Shown piece by piece: positions 17,087 to 29,602 of a stretch of DNA of 64,000 bases. The DNA comes from Planococcus sp. SK3692 (lineage in GTDB: Bacteria > Bacillota > Bacilli > Bacillales_A > Planococcaceae). The position numbers were made by a program, and so were the translations under genes. The notes beneath the pieces were generated by a model, which did no database searches, was not told the DNA's origin, and worked only from the letters and a program-made list of their open reading frames with translations. The number at the start of each line of letters is the position of its first letter. The stretch's first letter is position 1. Location of the stretch: the NCBI RefSeq assembly GCF_028890485.2, contig NZ_JARCHV010000002.1, positions 248,001 to 312,000 on the forward strand, written 5' to 3'.

Positions 17087-17716
17087 ATGAAAAAGACCAA
17101 GAAGACCGAGCCGATGCTTCCCCCAGAACTAGAAACTTTTTCTTTTATTGAAGCATTAGATGATGGATATGTCCATGACTGCCGAATTGTTTCCGAGGAA
17201 TTGCCTGCAGGCAAATTCCATTTTGATCGTGTGTTGTTTGAGAACATCCGTTTTTTGGATGGGGAATGGGAGCGCAGTGAATTTGCGGATGTGGTATTTA
17301 TCAATTGCGATCTATCAAATGCTGATATGAGCCGGGCGATGTTTCACCGGGTGAAGTTTGAAAATTGCCGGTTGCTCGGCACTGATTTTACGGAAAGCAC
17401 AATCCGCTATACGCGTTTTAAAGAATGCCGCATCGACTACGCGGTTTTCGGTTTTTCCCATATAAGCGACGTAAGGTTCGAGGAAAGTGTGATGAGGCAA
17501 GCGGATTTCTATGAAGTGAATCTGAAAAATGTGCAGTTTCTCAATAGTGATTTAAATGAAGCCAATTTCACTGCCACTTCTCTTAAAGGTACCGATTTCA
17601 GTTCTAGCCGTTTCGAGGAGCTGCAATTAACTCCGGAATTGCTGGTGGGGTGCAAAGTATCTACGGAACAAGCATTGCTGTTTGCCCAAAAGTTGGGGTT
17701 AATAATCAAAGCATAA
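17087..17716 (+). CDS. pentapeptide repeat protein
   Basis: A 209-residue cytoplasmic protein. From about residue 45 it carries imperfect A(D/N)LXX-type repeats: FENIRFLDGEWERSEFADVVFINCDLSNADMSRAMFHRVKFENCRLLGTDF and later QADFYEVNLKNVQFLNSDLNEANFTATSLKGTDF. These form a right-handed quadrilateral beta-helix. Some family members (Qnr, MfpA) mimic DNA and protect gyrase from quinolones, but most have no known role. Two adjacent ATGs exist (17084, 17087); the second is better spaced from AGGAGG at 17074-17079. It is a single gene, with a pentapeptide-poor C-terminus (TPELLVGCKVSTEQALLFAQKL). Confidence 0.8.
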   Translation: MKKTKKTEPMLPPELETFSFIEALDDGYVHDCRIVSEELPAGKFHFDRVLFENIRFLDGEWERSEFADVVFINCDLSNADMSRAMFHRVKFENCRLLGTDFTESTIRYTRFKECRIDYAVFGFSHISDVRFEESVMRQADFYEVNLKNVQFLNSDLNEANFTATSLKGTDFSSSRFEELQLTPELLVGCKVSTEQALLFAQKLGLIIKA

Positions 17717-17827
17717 CCGTTTTAGCTTTTTATATGCTTTATTACCTGTTTGATTTCCAATTATTATATTAAATAGATACTGTTCACTAAATATTCATTC
17801 TATTTTAAAAAATTATCCATAAAATGA

Positions 17828-17856
17828 TTGCTCATTCAATTTAATTGCAGTATATT
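17828..17856 (+). promoter_or_regulatory. promoter of the Xre regulator gene
   Basis: TTGCTC, 17 nt, TATATT, in an AT-rich 180-bp gap, about 40 nt before the start codon. Confidence 0.5.
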
Positions 17857-17897
17857 TAAAATAATTAGAAATCTATTAAAAGGAGCAGGAATCAACT

Positions 17898-18251
17898 ATG
17901 AAGCAGTTAAGTAAAAAGATAAAAGACTTAAGAGAAGCGAGAGGCCTTTCCCCGGAAGAGCTTGCAGACCGTCTAGGTTTTGCGAAAAGCACGGTATGGG
18001 CATACGAAAGCGGAAAGAAACAAGTGTCAGTTTTACATTTGGAACGCCTCGCCGATTTCTTCGAGATTTCTGTGGATAGCCTATTGGACCGCAACGATCG
18101 TACGATCAATGTCGATCTTCAAAATACGAATTTCCTGAACGAATATACAGTGATGCTCGATGACCAGCCATTGAATGAAGCGGAACTCGCTGAGGCGGCT
18201 TCTTTTATCCAAGTGAAGCGGCGCATGGGCAGTTACGGCTTGGCGACTTGA
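17898..18251 (+). CDS. Xre-family transcriptional regulator
   Basis: A 117-residue DNA-binding protein. Residues 6-60 (LSKKIKDLREARGLSPEELADRLGFAKSTVWAYESGKKQVSVLHLERLADFFEISVDSLL) form a Cro/CI-type helix-turn-helix. The remaining 55 residues (NVDLQNTNFLNEYTVMLDDQPLNEAELAEAASFIQVKRRM) resemble the dimerising tail of stress-type Xre regulators. The start ATG follows AAAAGGAGCAGG. It is monocistronic and ends at a hairpin. The target is unknown; the inverted repeat at 18330, just downstream, is one candidate binding site. Confidence 0.85.
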   Translation: MKQLSKKIKDLREARGLSPEELADRLGFAKSTVWAYESGKKQVSVLHLERLADFFEISVDSLLDRNDRTINVDLQNTNFLNEYTVMLDDQPLNEAELAEAASFIQVKRRMGSYGLAT

Positions 18252-18264
18252 TGTCTGAAAGATT

Positions 18265-18302
18265 GAGCCTGTTCTCCTGTAATAGGGGTGCAGGCTTTTT
18301 TC
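18265..18302 (+). terminator. terminator of the Xre regulator gene
   Basis: Outer stem AGCCTG/CAGGCT with a weaker inner part, followed by TTTTTT. Confidence 0.75.
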
Positions 18303-18329
18303 GTGTGGAAAAAATCATAGATGAATTGT

Positions 18330-18353
18330 TTTTGACAGAATTATCTGTCAAAA
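18330..18353. promoter_or_regulatory. operator-like inverted repeat before an unknown gene
   Basis: Perfect 10-bp arms (TTTTGACAGA and its complement) flank a 4-nt ATTA centre. The left arm contains TTGACA, a consensus -35 box, with an AT-rich stretch 16-17 nt further on. This arrangement suggests a promoter that a dimeric repressor covers, reading into the gene at 18387. Confidence 0.45.
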
Positions 18354-18386
18354 TAAAAAGAGACTTAAGGAAATGGCGGTGAGGGT

Positions 18387-18902
18387 TTGAGAAGATACAT
18401 AATGTACGAAACATACCGGCTGGGCATTCTCATCGACCATTTAAAAGCGGAGGACTTAATCAGGCAAATCGATGAATATATTGAAGAAACACCTGTTGAT
18501 CAAATTCCCCATATTTTTTATGTCTTGTCACTAGCGAGCAACCGCCGCATCATGATTGAACTGCTGACGGACTTGGCACGTGGGGTGGACGAGGAGCTGC
18601 CCGCATCGATTGTGGCCGGCTTGCTTTATAAGGATCGTGAGCGTTATACAGTGGAAGAACTGTACCGGAAAATTGGGATGCTGGCTTCCTTATTATCGGA
18701 TGAGGACGATGAACTTGCGGCAAGTTTCCGGGAATTGAAAATCTCCTACGATGATTTGCAGGCCGTCTATGGGCGGCGCTTTAAACGGAAGAAAGCACGT
18801 GAGCGCATGCTTGCCCGTAGTGAAAAGGTGTTGGAGGAGACGCTCTCTGAATATGCTCATTTTGCGGAGGAAATGGACCGGAAAGAATGGTGGCTTAATT
18901 AA
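18387..18902 (+). CDS. uncharacterised helical protein
   Basis: About 171 residues, not recognised. No signal peptide or membrane segment is visible. It looks all-helical and acidic in the middle (GVDEELPASIV, LLSDEDDELAASFREL), with a basic stretch RRFKRKKARERML near 130 and a Trp-rich end (MDRKEWWLN). The start is uncertain: TTG 18387 directly after GTGAGGG, or ATG 18402, which would shorten the protein by 5 residues and leave a long gap to the binding site. It lies alone downstream of an operator-like inverted repeat and 69 nt before the SDR gene. No function is proposed. Confidence 0.55.
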   Translation: MRRYIMYETYRLGILIDHLKAEDLIRQIDEYIEETPVDQIPHIFYVLSLASNRRIMIELLTDLARGVDEELPASIVAGLLYKDRERYTVEELYRKIGMLASLLSDEDDELAASFRELKISYDDLQAVYGRRFKRKKARERMLARSEKVLEETLSEYAHFAEEMDRKEWWLN

Positions 18903-18971
18903 ACCTGTTTATTCTGTTTGCTGTGGGGAAGACAAATGATAGCGACTTACAGAATTAGGAGGAGACAATAA

Positions 18972-19757
18972 ATGAGTAAAACGATTTTCATTACAGGAGC
19001 CGGAAGCGGGCTCGCAAAAGGTACGGCACTTGGACTTGCGGCAAAAGGGCATACCGTGATCGCGCCAGTCGAAACAGCCCCACAAGTAACCTCACTCCGT
19101 GAAGCGGCAGCGTCTGCTGGAGTGGAACTGACAACATTTAAGATGGACATAAAAAACCCACAGGATCTGGCACAGATGCTTGACTATGATTTCGATATCT
19201 TCGTGGCAAACGCGGCTATCAACGAAGGCGGCGCGCTCGGTGAAGTTCCGATGGCGAACTTCCGTGAATTATTTGAAGTGAACGTATTCCAAACGCTTGA
19301 AACGGCGCAGATCGCCGCCCGCAAGTTCGTCGAAAAAGGCAGCGGCAAGATTATTTTCCTGTCGTCCATGGCAGGCATCACATCAACGCCTTACGTTGGA
19401 CCGTATACGGCAACGAAGCATGCGATCGAAGGGATTGCCAAAACATTGCGCAAGGAAATGGCGGAGTTCGGCGTGCAAGTGGCGACGATTAACCCGGGAG
19501 CGTTTGCTACAGGGTTCAACGATCGCAGCGCAGAAGCGAAGTGGAAATGGTTTGATGAGAAAATCCATTTTACACGCCCTGAAGACATGAAAAAAGCGGA
19601 GGAAGGATTGGAAGACCAGTTCGATCCGCAAGATATGATCGATAAAATGGTCGAGATCATTCCGCAGGATTCGCATAAGTTCCGCACAGTTTACCCTGCA
19701 GAAACCGAACAGCAGATGAAAGAGGAAGAAGCGAAGCATTGGGAACTGGAAATTTAA
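18972..19757 (+). CDS. SDR family oxidoreductase
   Basis: A 261-residue short-chain dehydrogenase/reductase with a Rossmann fold. The N-terminal IFITGAGSGLAKGTALGLAAKG binds the dinucleotide, FDIFVANAAI replaces the usual NNAG, FLSSMAG supplies the Ser, and YTATKHAIEGIAKTLRKE gives the catalytic Tyr-X3-Lys. NPGAFATGF follows the active site. The Asp/Arg that would settle NAD or NADP preference is not obvious after strand 2 (IAPVETAPQV). The C-terminal 50 residues are charged. ATG 18972 follows TTAGGAGGAG. It is probably co-transcribed with the GXWXG protein 18 nt downstream. Substrate unknown. Confidence 0.85.
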   Translation: MSKTIFITGAGSGLAKGTALGLAAKGHTVIAPVETAPQVTSLREAAASAGVELTTFKMDIKNPQDLAQMLDYDFDIFVANAAINEGGALGEVPMANFRELFEVNVFQTLETAQIAARKFVEKGSGKIIFLSSMAGITSTPYVGPYTATKHAIEGIAKTLRKEMAEFGVQVATINPGAFATGFNDRSAEAKWKWFDEKIHFTRPEDMKKAEEGLEDQFDPQDMIDKMVEIIPQDSHKFRTVYPAETEQQMKEEEAKHWELEI

Positions 19758-19775
19758 GCGGAAAGGGAGAGGGCC

Positions 19776-20261
19776 ATGAAGCCGGAGGGGTTGGTTTGGG
19801 AAATCATGGAGCACGGTGTAAAAAATACCGACGCAGCTTGCCGCTTGTTCGACGCGCTTGATCCAATCGACCCGACTGAAATGATTGGCACGTGGAAAGG
19901 GAGCGAATTGCCGTCAGGACACCAGATGGACGGGTGGCTTGAAAAAACGGGCTGGTATGGCAAAGCTTTTCACAGCACAGAGCACGTTGACCCTTTACTA
20001 TTTAAGAGCCCTTTTGGAAAACCATTCCCGCTGCATCCGTTTCCGCCCGCGTTAATCGTTAATCTATTGAACGGCGCGAGAGGGGCAGCGCGGCTTCGCA
20101 AGATGGAGTGGCGCGGAAAAACGAGTGCAGTGATGATTTACGATCAATTGCCGATCCAGGACCATTTCCGCAAAGTGAACGATGATGTGCTAATGGGCAT
20201 GATGGACTGCAAAGGCATGAAGCGGCCGTATTTTTTCCTGCTTGCCAGGCTATACGCTTAA
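19776..20261 (+). CDS. GXWXG / DUF4334 domain protein
   Basis: A 161-residue soluble protein with two small domains of unknown function that usually occur together. GXWXG appears here as IGTWKGSELPSGHQMDGWLEKTGWYGKAFHSTEHVDPLLF (residues 38-77), and the DUF4334 part as EWRGKTSAVMIYDQLPIQDHFRKVNDDVLMGMMDCKG (109-145). The fold is thought to be lipocalin-like, so a small hydrophobic ligand is possible; this is inference. It sits 18 nt after the SDR gene, with its own site GAAAGGGAGAGG, and may handle the same compound. It ends at a long hairpin. Confidence 0.7.
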   Translation: MKPEGLVWEIMEHGVKNTDAACRLFDALDPIDPTEMIGTWKGSELPSGHQMDGWLEKTGWYGKAFHSTEHVDPLLFKSPFGKPFPLHPFPPALIVNLLNGARGAARLRKMEWRGKTSAVMIYDQLPIQDHFRKVNDDVLMGMMDCKGMKRPYFFLLARLYA

Positions 20262-20302
20262 AACCATTTTCACTTTTACAATTTAAATAAAAAGGCCTTT
20301 TT

Positions 20303-20342
20303 AGCCACCCGTGAAAATAATCGGTTTTCCTGGGTGGCTTTT
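20303..20342 (+). terminator. terminator of the SDR-DUF4334 operon
   Basis: Stem AGCCACCC / GGGTGGCT with an inner GAAAA/TTTTC helix across a 2-nt mismatch, followed by TTTT. Confidence 0.75.
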
Positions 20343-20419
20343 CGTATGCCAAAAAAGAAATAGCCGGTCAAATATGGTAAGCTACGTTCATAGTAAAACA
20401 GGTTGGGGAGTGTTCAAAG

Positions 20420-22195
20420 GTGTTGGAACAAGCAAGAAAATTACTGCAGACGCATTTCGGGTATGATAGCTTCCGGACCGGCCAGGAGCAGGCCATCACA
20501 CAAGTCTTCGATGGCCAAAATACGATTTGCGTCATGCCGACAGGCGGCGGGAAATCGATGTGCTACCAGATTCCTGCGCTTGCTATGGAAGGGACGACGA
20601 TTGTCGTTTCGCCGCTCATCTCCCTGATGAAAGATCAAGTTGATGCATTGCAGGCAGCCGGAATTCCAGCTGCTTCTATTAATAGTTCACTTGATGTCTA
20701 CGAAGTTCGTGAGATTCTCCATGAAGTTCAGATGGGCATCATCAAATTATTGTATATTGCGCCCGAGCGCCTCGACTCGGAAATGTTTTTGGATGGCCTG
20801 CAAGGTGTTAAGGTACCGCTTATCGCAGTCGATGAAGCGCATTGCATCTCGCAATGGGGACATGATTTCCGGCCAAGCTACCGCTTGATCAGCCGCATGC
20901 TGGAAATTTTCCCTGATAACCCGACGGTTCTTGCATTGACGGCGACGGCGACGCCTCAAGTGCGGGAAGATATTTGCCGCATCCTGGATATTGAAGAACA
21001 ACATACCGTCATTACGGGATTTGAACGGGCGAACTTAAGCTTTTCAGTCATTCAAGGCCAGGACCGCGAGCGATTTATCCGGGATTACGTGCAAAAAAAC
21101 GATAACGAGGCAGGCATCATTTACGCAGCCACGCGAAAAACGGTGGATTCGGTCTATGAATCGCTCGTCAAACGCGGCGTCAAAGCGGCAAAATACCATG
21201 CCGGTATGCCGGATGATGAACGCCGCCTTGGGCAAGAACGCTTTTTGAACGATGAAGTGACCGTGATGGTCGCGACCAATGCATTCGGAATGGGCATCGA
21301 CAAATCCAATATTCGCTATGTCATCCATTATCAGCTGCCAAAAAACATGGAAAGCTATTATCAGGAAGCAGGCCGTGCAGGACGCGACGGGCTGCCGAGT
21401 GAATGCATCGTCCTTTACGCTTCGCAGGATGTCCAGACGCAGCGCTTTTTGATCGATCAGGCGCAAGACCCGGCGCGCATTCCGGGTGAGTTGAAAAAGC
21501 TCCAGGGCATGGTTGATTATTGCCATACGGAGAACTGCCTTCAGCAATTTATCGTTTATTATTTCGGCGATGGGAGTGCGGCTCCGTGCGGCCATTGCGG
21601 AAATTGTGTTGACGAGCGGGAAGGCCAGGATGTTACGGAAGATGTCCAGAAAGTGCTGTCGTGCGTCATCCGCATGGGGCAGAAATTCGGCAAGACAATG
21701 ACTGCCCAGGTCTTGACTGGCTCACGCAATAAGAAAGTGCTCGATTTTCGCTTTGATCAATTGTCGACTTACGGTGTGTTGAAGCACATGAATTCAAAAG
21801 AAGTGTCGAACCTCATCGAATTCATGATTTCACAGGAATTGCTGGCGGTTGAACAAGGAAGCTTCCCGACGATCTTCGTTCCGGACGGAGGGCGCGATGT
21901 CCTCCTTGGAAAACGCCGCGTCATGAGAAAAGGCGCCGTCGTGACGAAGCGAATCGCCACTAATGATCCGCTATTCGAGGAGTTGCGCACGGTCCGAAAG
22001 AAATTAGCGGACGAAGCAGGAGTTCCGCCGTTTGTCATCTTCTCAGACAAAAGCTTGCAAGACATGGTAGCGCGCAAACCGAAAGATGAAGAAGCTTTCT
22101 TGGAAGTCAACGGTGTCGGCGCGAACAAGCTGGAGAAATACGGGGAACACTTTCTTGAAGCCATCCGGATGTATGAAACTGTGAATAATTCGTAG
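20420..22195 (+). CDS. recQ: ATP-dependent DNA helicase RecQ
   Basis: A 591-residue 3'-5' DNA helicase for recombination and fork repair. In order: Q-motif region (LLQTHFGYDSFRTGQEQAI), Walker A MPTGGGKSMCYQ, DEAH box AVDEAHCISQWGHDFRPSY including the aromatic-rich loop, motif III LALTATAT, motif VI YYQEAGRAGRDG, a zinc-binding Cys cluster (CHTENCLQQ ... CGHCGNC), a winged-helix region, and a C-terminal HRDC domain (from about 505: FEELRTVRKKLADEAGVPPFVIFSDKSLQDMV). The length equals B. subtilis RecQ. Translation starts at GTG 20420 behind GGGGAG. The gene is single and ends at a hairpin. Confidence 0.93.
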   Translation: MLEQARKLLQTHFGYDSFRTGQEQAITQVFDGQNTICVMPTGGGKSMCYQIPALAMEGTTIVVSPLISLMKDQVDALQAAGIPAASINSSLDVYEVREILHEVQMGIIKLLYIAPERLDSEMFLDGLQGVKVPLIAVDEAHCISQWGHDFRPSYRLISRMLEIFPDNPTVLALTATATPQVREDICRILDIEEQHTVITGFERANLSFSVIQGQDRERFIRDYVQKNDNEAGIIYAATRKTVDSVYESLVKRGVKAAKYHAGMPDDERRLGQERFLNDEVTVMVATNAFGMGIDKSNIRYVIHYQLPKNMESYYQEAGRAGRDGLPSECIVLYASQDVQTQRFLIDQAQDPARIPGELKKLQGMVDYCHTENCLQQFIVYYFGDGSAAPCGHCGNCVDEREGQDVTEDVQKVLSCVIRMGQKFGKTMTAQVLTGSRNKKVLDFRFDQLSTYGVLKHMNSKEVSNLIEFMISQELLAVEQGSFPTIFVPDGGRDVLLGKRRVMRKGAVVTKRIATNDPLFEELRTVRKKLADEAGVPPFVIFSDKSLQDMVARKPKDEEAFLEVNGVGANKLEKYGEHFLEAIRMYETVNNS

Positions 22196-22280
22196 CAATT
22201 TGGTTGCCTTGGCAGAGGCGTTTGCCTTATGCGTCAACATGCAGAATTGGATAAAACAAGAAAAGTTTATAGCTGTTTGA

Positions 22281-22320
22281 AAAGAGCGTGGGAAATGATT
22301 CATTTTCCACGCTCTTTTTT
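22281..22320 (+). terminator. terminator of recQ
   Basis: Stem AAAGAGCGTGG / CCACGCTCTTT, partly extended by the AAATGA/TCATTT helix, then a run of Ts. Confidence 0.85.
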
Positions 22321-22514
22321 GTATAGAAAATTCTATGCGCAAGCGGCCGAAAAACGGGTGTGGAGAGCCAGTTATTTCAGAACAATCAATCAACAAATTC
22401 CAACTCGAATTGTCTATTTACTGGGAAAAATAACTGCCGAGAACATCTGTCAGAAAAAATACTGTATCAATATACACAAATAGCGAATAAAGAAAAATCG
22501 CTATACACCTATAT
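22321..22514. other. non-coding region upstream of glutamate synthase
   Basis: This is the gene-free first part of a 470-bp intergenic region. Apart from the recQ terminator before it and the cre and promoter after it, I see only a small hairpin (AGCGA...TCGCT near 22480-22502) and no coding frame with a binding site. Confidence 0.4.
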
Positions 22515-22529
22515 TTGAAAGCGGTTTCA
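22515..22529. promoter_or_regulatory. canonical cre site (CcpA) upstream of glutamate synthase
   Basis: TTGAAAGCGGTTTCA fits both the relaxed cre consensus and the stricter TGWAANCGNTNNCA with no mismatch. It lies about 75 bp upstream of the -35 box, a place where CcpA usually activates rather than blocks transcription. Confidence 0.7.
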
Positions 22530-22591
22530 CCTGAGATGCTAGGATTTGCAATGAATCTTCATGCACTTGATAAATTTTTCACAAAATGCAA

Positions 22592-22626
22592 TTGTATATA
22601 TATTCAGTTATATGATATACTATCAT
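22592..22626 (+). promoter_or_regulatory. glutamate synthase promoter with operator-like repeat
   Basis: TTGTAT (22592-22597), 18 nt, TATACT (22616-22621). The -10 box sits inside the inverted repeat ATGATA-TAC-TATCAT (22612-22626), suggesting direct control by a dimeric regulator. Confidence 0.5.
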
Positions 22627-22666
22627 AATATTATGACAAATTAGCGTGTAAAAGGAGGCGGTTCAA

Positions 22667-27250
<4,584 letters not shown>

Positions 27251-27315
27251 CAGCGCCGGCAATAGCTGCCTGTCATAGAGAATAGCTTGGAAAATATGCG
27301 AACTGGAGGGAAACG

Positions 27316-28803
27316 ATGGGGAAGATAACCGGATTTATGGAATATGACCGTCAGACTGTAAAAGAACGCGAACCGGCACAACGGACGAAAGATTGGAAAG
27401 ATTATACGATTCCGCTATCTGAACAGGAAGTACAAAAGCAAGGGGCGCGCTGCATGGATTGCGGCGTCCCGACATGCCAGACTGGCATGGAATTGGACAA
27501 CGGCACGACCGGCTGCCCGGTCAATCACTTGATTCCGGAGTGGAATGATCTTGTCTATCGTGGCCAATGGAAAGAAGCGCTTCACCGTGAACATTTGAAG
27601 AACAACTTCCCGGAATTCACCGGCGTCGCGTGCCCGGCTCCGTGTGAAGGAGCTTGCGTTCTTGGCATTAACGAACCGCCTGTCGCAATCCGTACGGTCG
27701 AACGCTCGATCATCGAACGCGGATTTGCGGAAGGCTGGGTCGTTCCGGAACCGCCCAAACACCGTACTGGCAAAAAAGTGGCTGTTGTCGGTTCGGGTCC
27801 TGCCGGGCTTGCATCCGCAGCCCAATTGAACAAAGCGGGCCATACCGTGACCGTCTTCGAAAAAAGCGACCGCATTGGCGGCCTGCTGACGTACGGCATC
27901 CCTGAAATGAAATTGCCTTATGACATGGTCATGCGCCGAGTCAAAATCCTCGAGCAGGAAGGCATCACTTTTGTGACGAATGTCGAAGTCGGCAAAAACT
28001 ATCCTGCAACGAAGTTGCGCGATGATTTCGATTCAGTCATCATGGCGACTGGTGCGACCGTGCACCGTAACATCGATGTCGAAGGGCGTGACTTGGAAGG
28101 CGTTCATTTCGCGATGGATTTCCTCCATGCCAGCACGAAAAGCTTGCTCGACTCCAATTTGGAAGACGGCAACTATATCTCGGCAAAAGGAAAGAACGTC
28201 ATCGTTATCGGCGGCGGCGACACGGGGACAGACTGTCTCGCAACTTCCGTACGCCACGGCTGCGAAAGCCTTGTGCAATTCGATGTCTACGATCAAAAAG
28301 GCGCGATTCGTGACGAAAAAGGCAATCCATGGCCGCAATACCCGAAAATCCACCGCGTGGAATACGGCCACAAAGAAGCGGCCGCAACGTTCGGTGACGA
28401 TCCGCGTGCTTATGCGGTCATGACGAAGAAATTTGTCGGCGACGAAAACGGGCACGTGAAAGAAGTCCATACCGTCAACGTTAAGCTGAAAATCGATGAA
28501 CAAGGCAACCGCATCCGCGAAGAGATTCCGGGTACGGAAAAAGTGTGGAAAGCAGACTTGATCCTAATCGCTATCGGATTCAGCGGCCCAGAACAGCTGC
28601 TGATTGACCAATTAAATGTGGAAACGCATGCCAATTCACGCGTTAAAGCCGAATACGGTGATTACCGCACGAATGTTGAAGGCATCTTTGCAGCGGGCGA
28701 CATGCGCCGAGGCCAAAGTTTGATCGTTTGGGCGATCAACGAAGGCCGTGAAGCTGCACGGGAATGTGACCGTTATTTAATGGGCAGCACCGTATTGCCT
28801 TAA
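27316..28803 (+). CDS. gltB: glutamate synthase (NADPH), small subunit
   Basis: A 495-residue flavoprotein that takes electrons from NADPH and passes them to the large subunit. The N-terminal domain carries two 4Fe-4S clusters: [12 protein letters not shown] with [11 protein letters not shown], and [12 protein letters not shown]. The FAD site follows at about 150 ([37 protein letters not shown]) and the NADPH site at about 294 ([14 protein letters not shown]). The closing [27 protein letters not shown] is the second FAD contact. ATG 27316 follows CTGGAGGG. It is co-transcribed with the large subunit gene and ends at a strong hairpin. Confidence 0.95.
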   Translation: MGKITGFMEYDRQTVKEREPAQRTKDWKDYTIPLSEQEVQKQGARCMDCGVPTCQTGMELDNGTTGCPVNHLIPEWNDLVYRGQWKEALHREHLKNNFPEFTGVACPAPCEGACVLGINEPPVAIRTVERSIIERGFAEGWVVPEPPKHRTGKKVAVVGSGPAGLASAAQLNKAGHTVTVFEKSDRIGGLLTYGIPEMKLPYDMVMRRVKILEQEGITFVTNVEVGKNYPATKLRDDFDSVIMATGATVHRNIDVEGRDLEGVHFAMDFLHASTKSLLDSNLEDGNYISAKGKNVIVIGGGDTGTDCLATSVRHGCESLVQFDVYDQKGAIRDEKGNPWPQYPKIHRVEYGHKEAAATFGDDPRAYAVMTKKFVGDENGHVKEVHTVNVKLKIDEQGNRIREEIPGTEKVWKADLILIAIGFSGPEQLLIDQLNVETHANSRVKAEYGDYRTNVEGIFAAGDMRRGQSLIVWAINEGREAARECDRYLMGSTVLP

Positions 28804-28817
28804 GTGAATAATTGATT

Positions 28818-28852
28818 AAAGCGCCCGCAGTTTCTTTCCGCGGGCGCTTTTT
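28818..28852 (+). terminator. terminator of the glutamate synthase operon
   Basis: Perfect 11-bp stem AAAGCGCCCGC / GCGGGCGCTTT with a T-run. Confidence 0.92.
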
Positions 28853-28926
28853 ATGCAATAGTAAATAGACTCCATCTTTTTTCAGAAAATACAAATATTT
28901 ATTTTTTGTTAATTTTTACATTCGTA

Positions 28927-28955
28927 TTGTGCCAAAGTCCTGGTTTATATATACT
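28927..28955 (+). promoter_or_regulatory. promoter of the secreted coiled-coil protein gene
   Basis: TTGTGC, 17 nt, TATACT. The leader that follows (about 80 nt) contains the 12-bp palindrome TAGTCATGACTA at 28988-28999, enclosed by GTAGG (28964) and CCTAC (29010) arms. Confidence 0.6.
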
Positions 28956-29044
28956 ATTCAGTGTAGGACTATGGTTAAACTCGTAAATAGTCATGACTAG
29001 TATTCATAACCTACGAACTCAACTAAATGTCAGGGGGAAATTTA

Positions 29045-29515
29045 ATGTTTAAGAAAAGTATTGCAGCTATCACTTTGTCATTCCTAATGATTTTATCGCT
29101 GGCGAACGGAGCATTTGCGGAAGAACTGCTGGTAGTATCAGAAGTCCCATATTATGAAATTGAGGAAGGGATGAGCGAAGAGATTCAGGCAGCGATCAAA
29201 GACATCAATAGCGTCAATGCAAAAATCGAGGCTGAAATCGTCAAAAACCAAGAGAAAGCCGCTGAGTTGCATGAGGAATACATCAATAACTTAGCTTCTG
29301 AAGAAGACGAAGCGAAACAAGCCGAACTTACGGCGAATTACGAAGAAGAAATCGCGCAATTGATCAAAGCATTGCAGAAAAAAGCTGAAGAGATTACATT
29401 AGAAGGAATTAAAGATGCGACTAAATCAGGAATTGTAGCTGATATTGTTTTGGTTGAGGAAGATTTCGCAGACAAAACGGCTAAGATCGACCCAATCATC
29501 GTTGTTTCTTGGTAA
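29045..29515 (+). CDS. secreted coiled-coil protein of unknown function
   Basis: A 156-residue protein not recognised as a named family. Residues 1-26 (MFKKSIAAITLSFLMILSLANGAFA) form a classical signal peptide with an AFA cleavage site and no lipobox, so it should be released outside. The mature part is acidic; about residues 40-125 (EEIQAAIKDINSVNAKIEAEIVKNQEKAAELHEEYINNLASEEDEAKQAELTANYEEEIAQLIKALQKKAEEI) look like a long amphipathic coiled coil. A short hydrophobic end follows (IVLVEEDFADKTAKIDPIIVVSW). The ATG follows AGGGGGAA, and the strong promoter suggests good expression. A wall-associated or self-assembling role is only a guess. Confidence 0.65.
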   Translation: MFKKSIAAITLSFLMILSLANGAFAEELLVVSEVPYYEIEEGMSEEIQAAIKDINSVNAKIEAEIVKNQEKAAELHEEYINNLASEEDEAKQAELTANYEEEIAQLIKALQKKAEEITLEGIKDATKSGIVADIVLVEEDFADKTAKIDPIIVVSW

Positions 29516-29602
29516 GAATATTGTAGATAATTAATAAAAAGAGTAGTATGGGAGTAGAGGAAACTTTACTCTCATTTTTTATATTTTAGGGGATGTGAAT
29601 TT

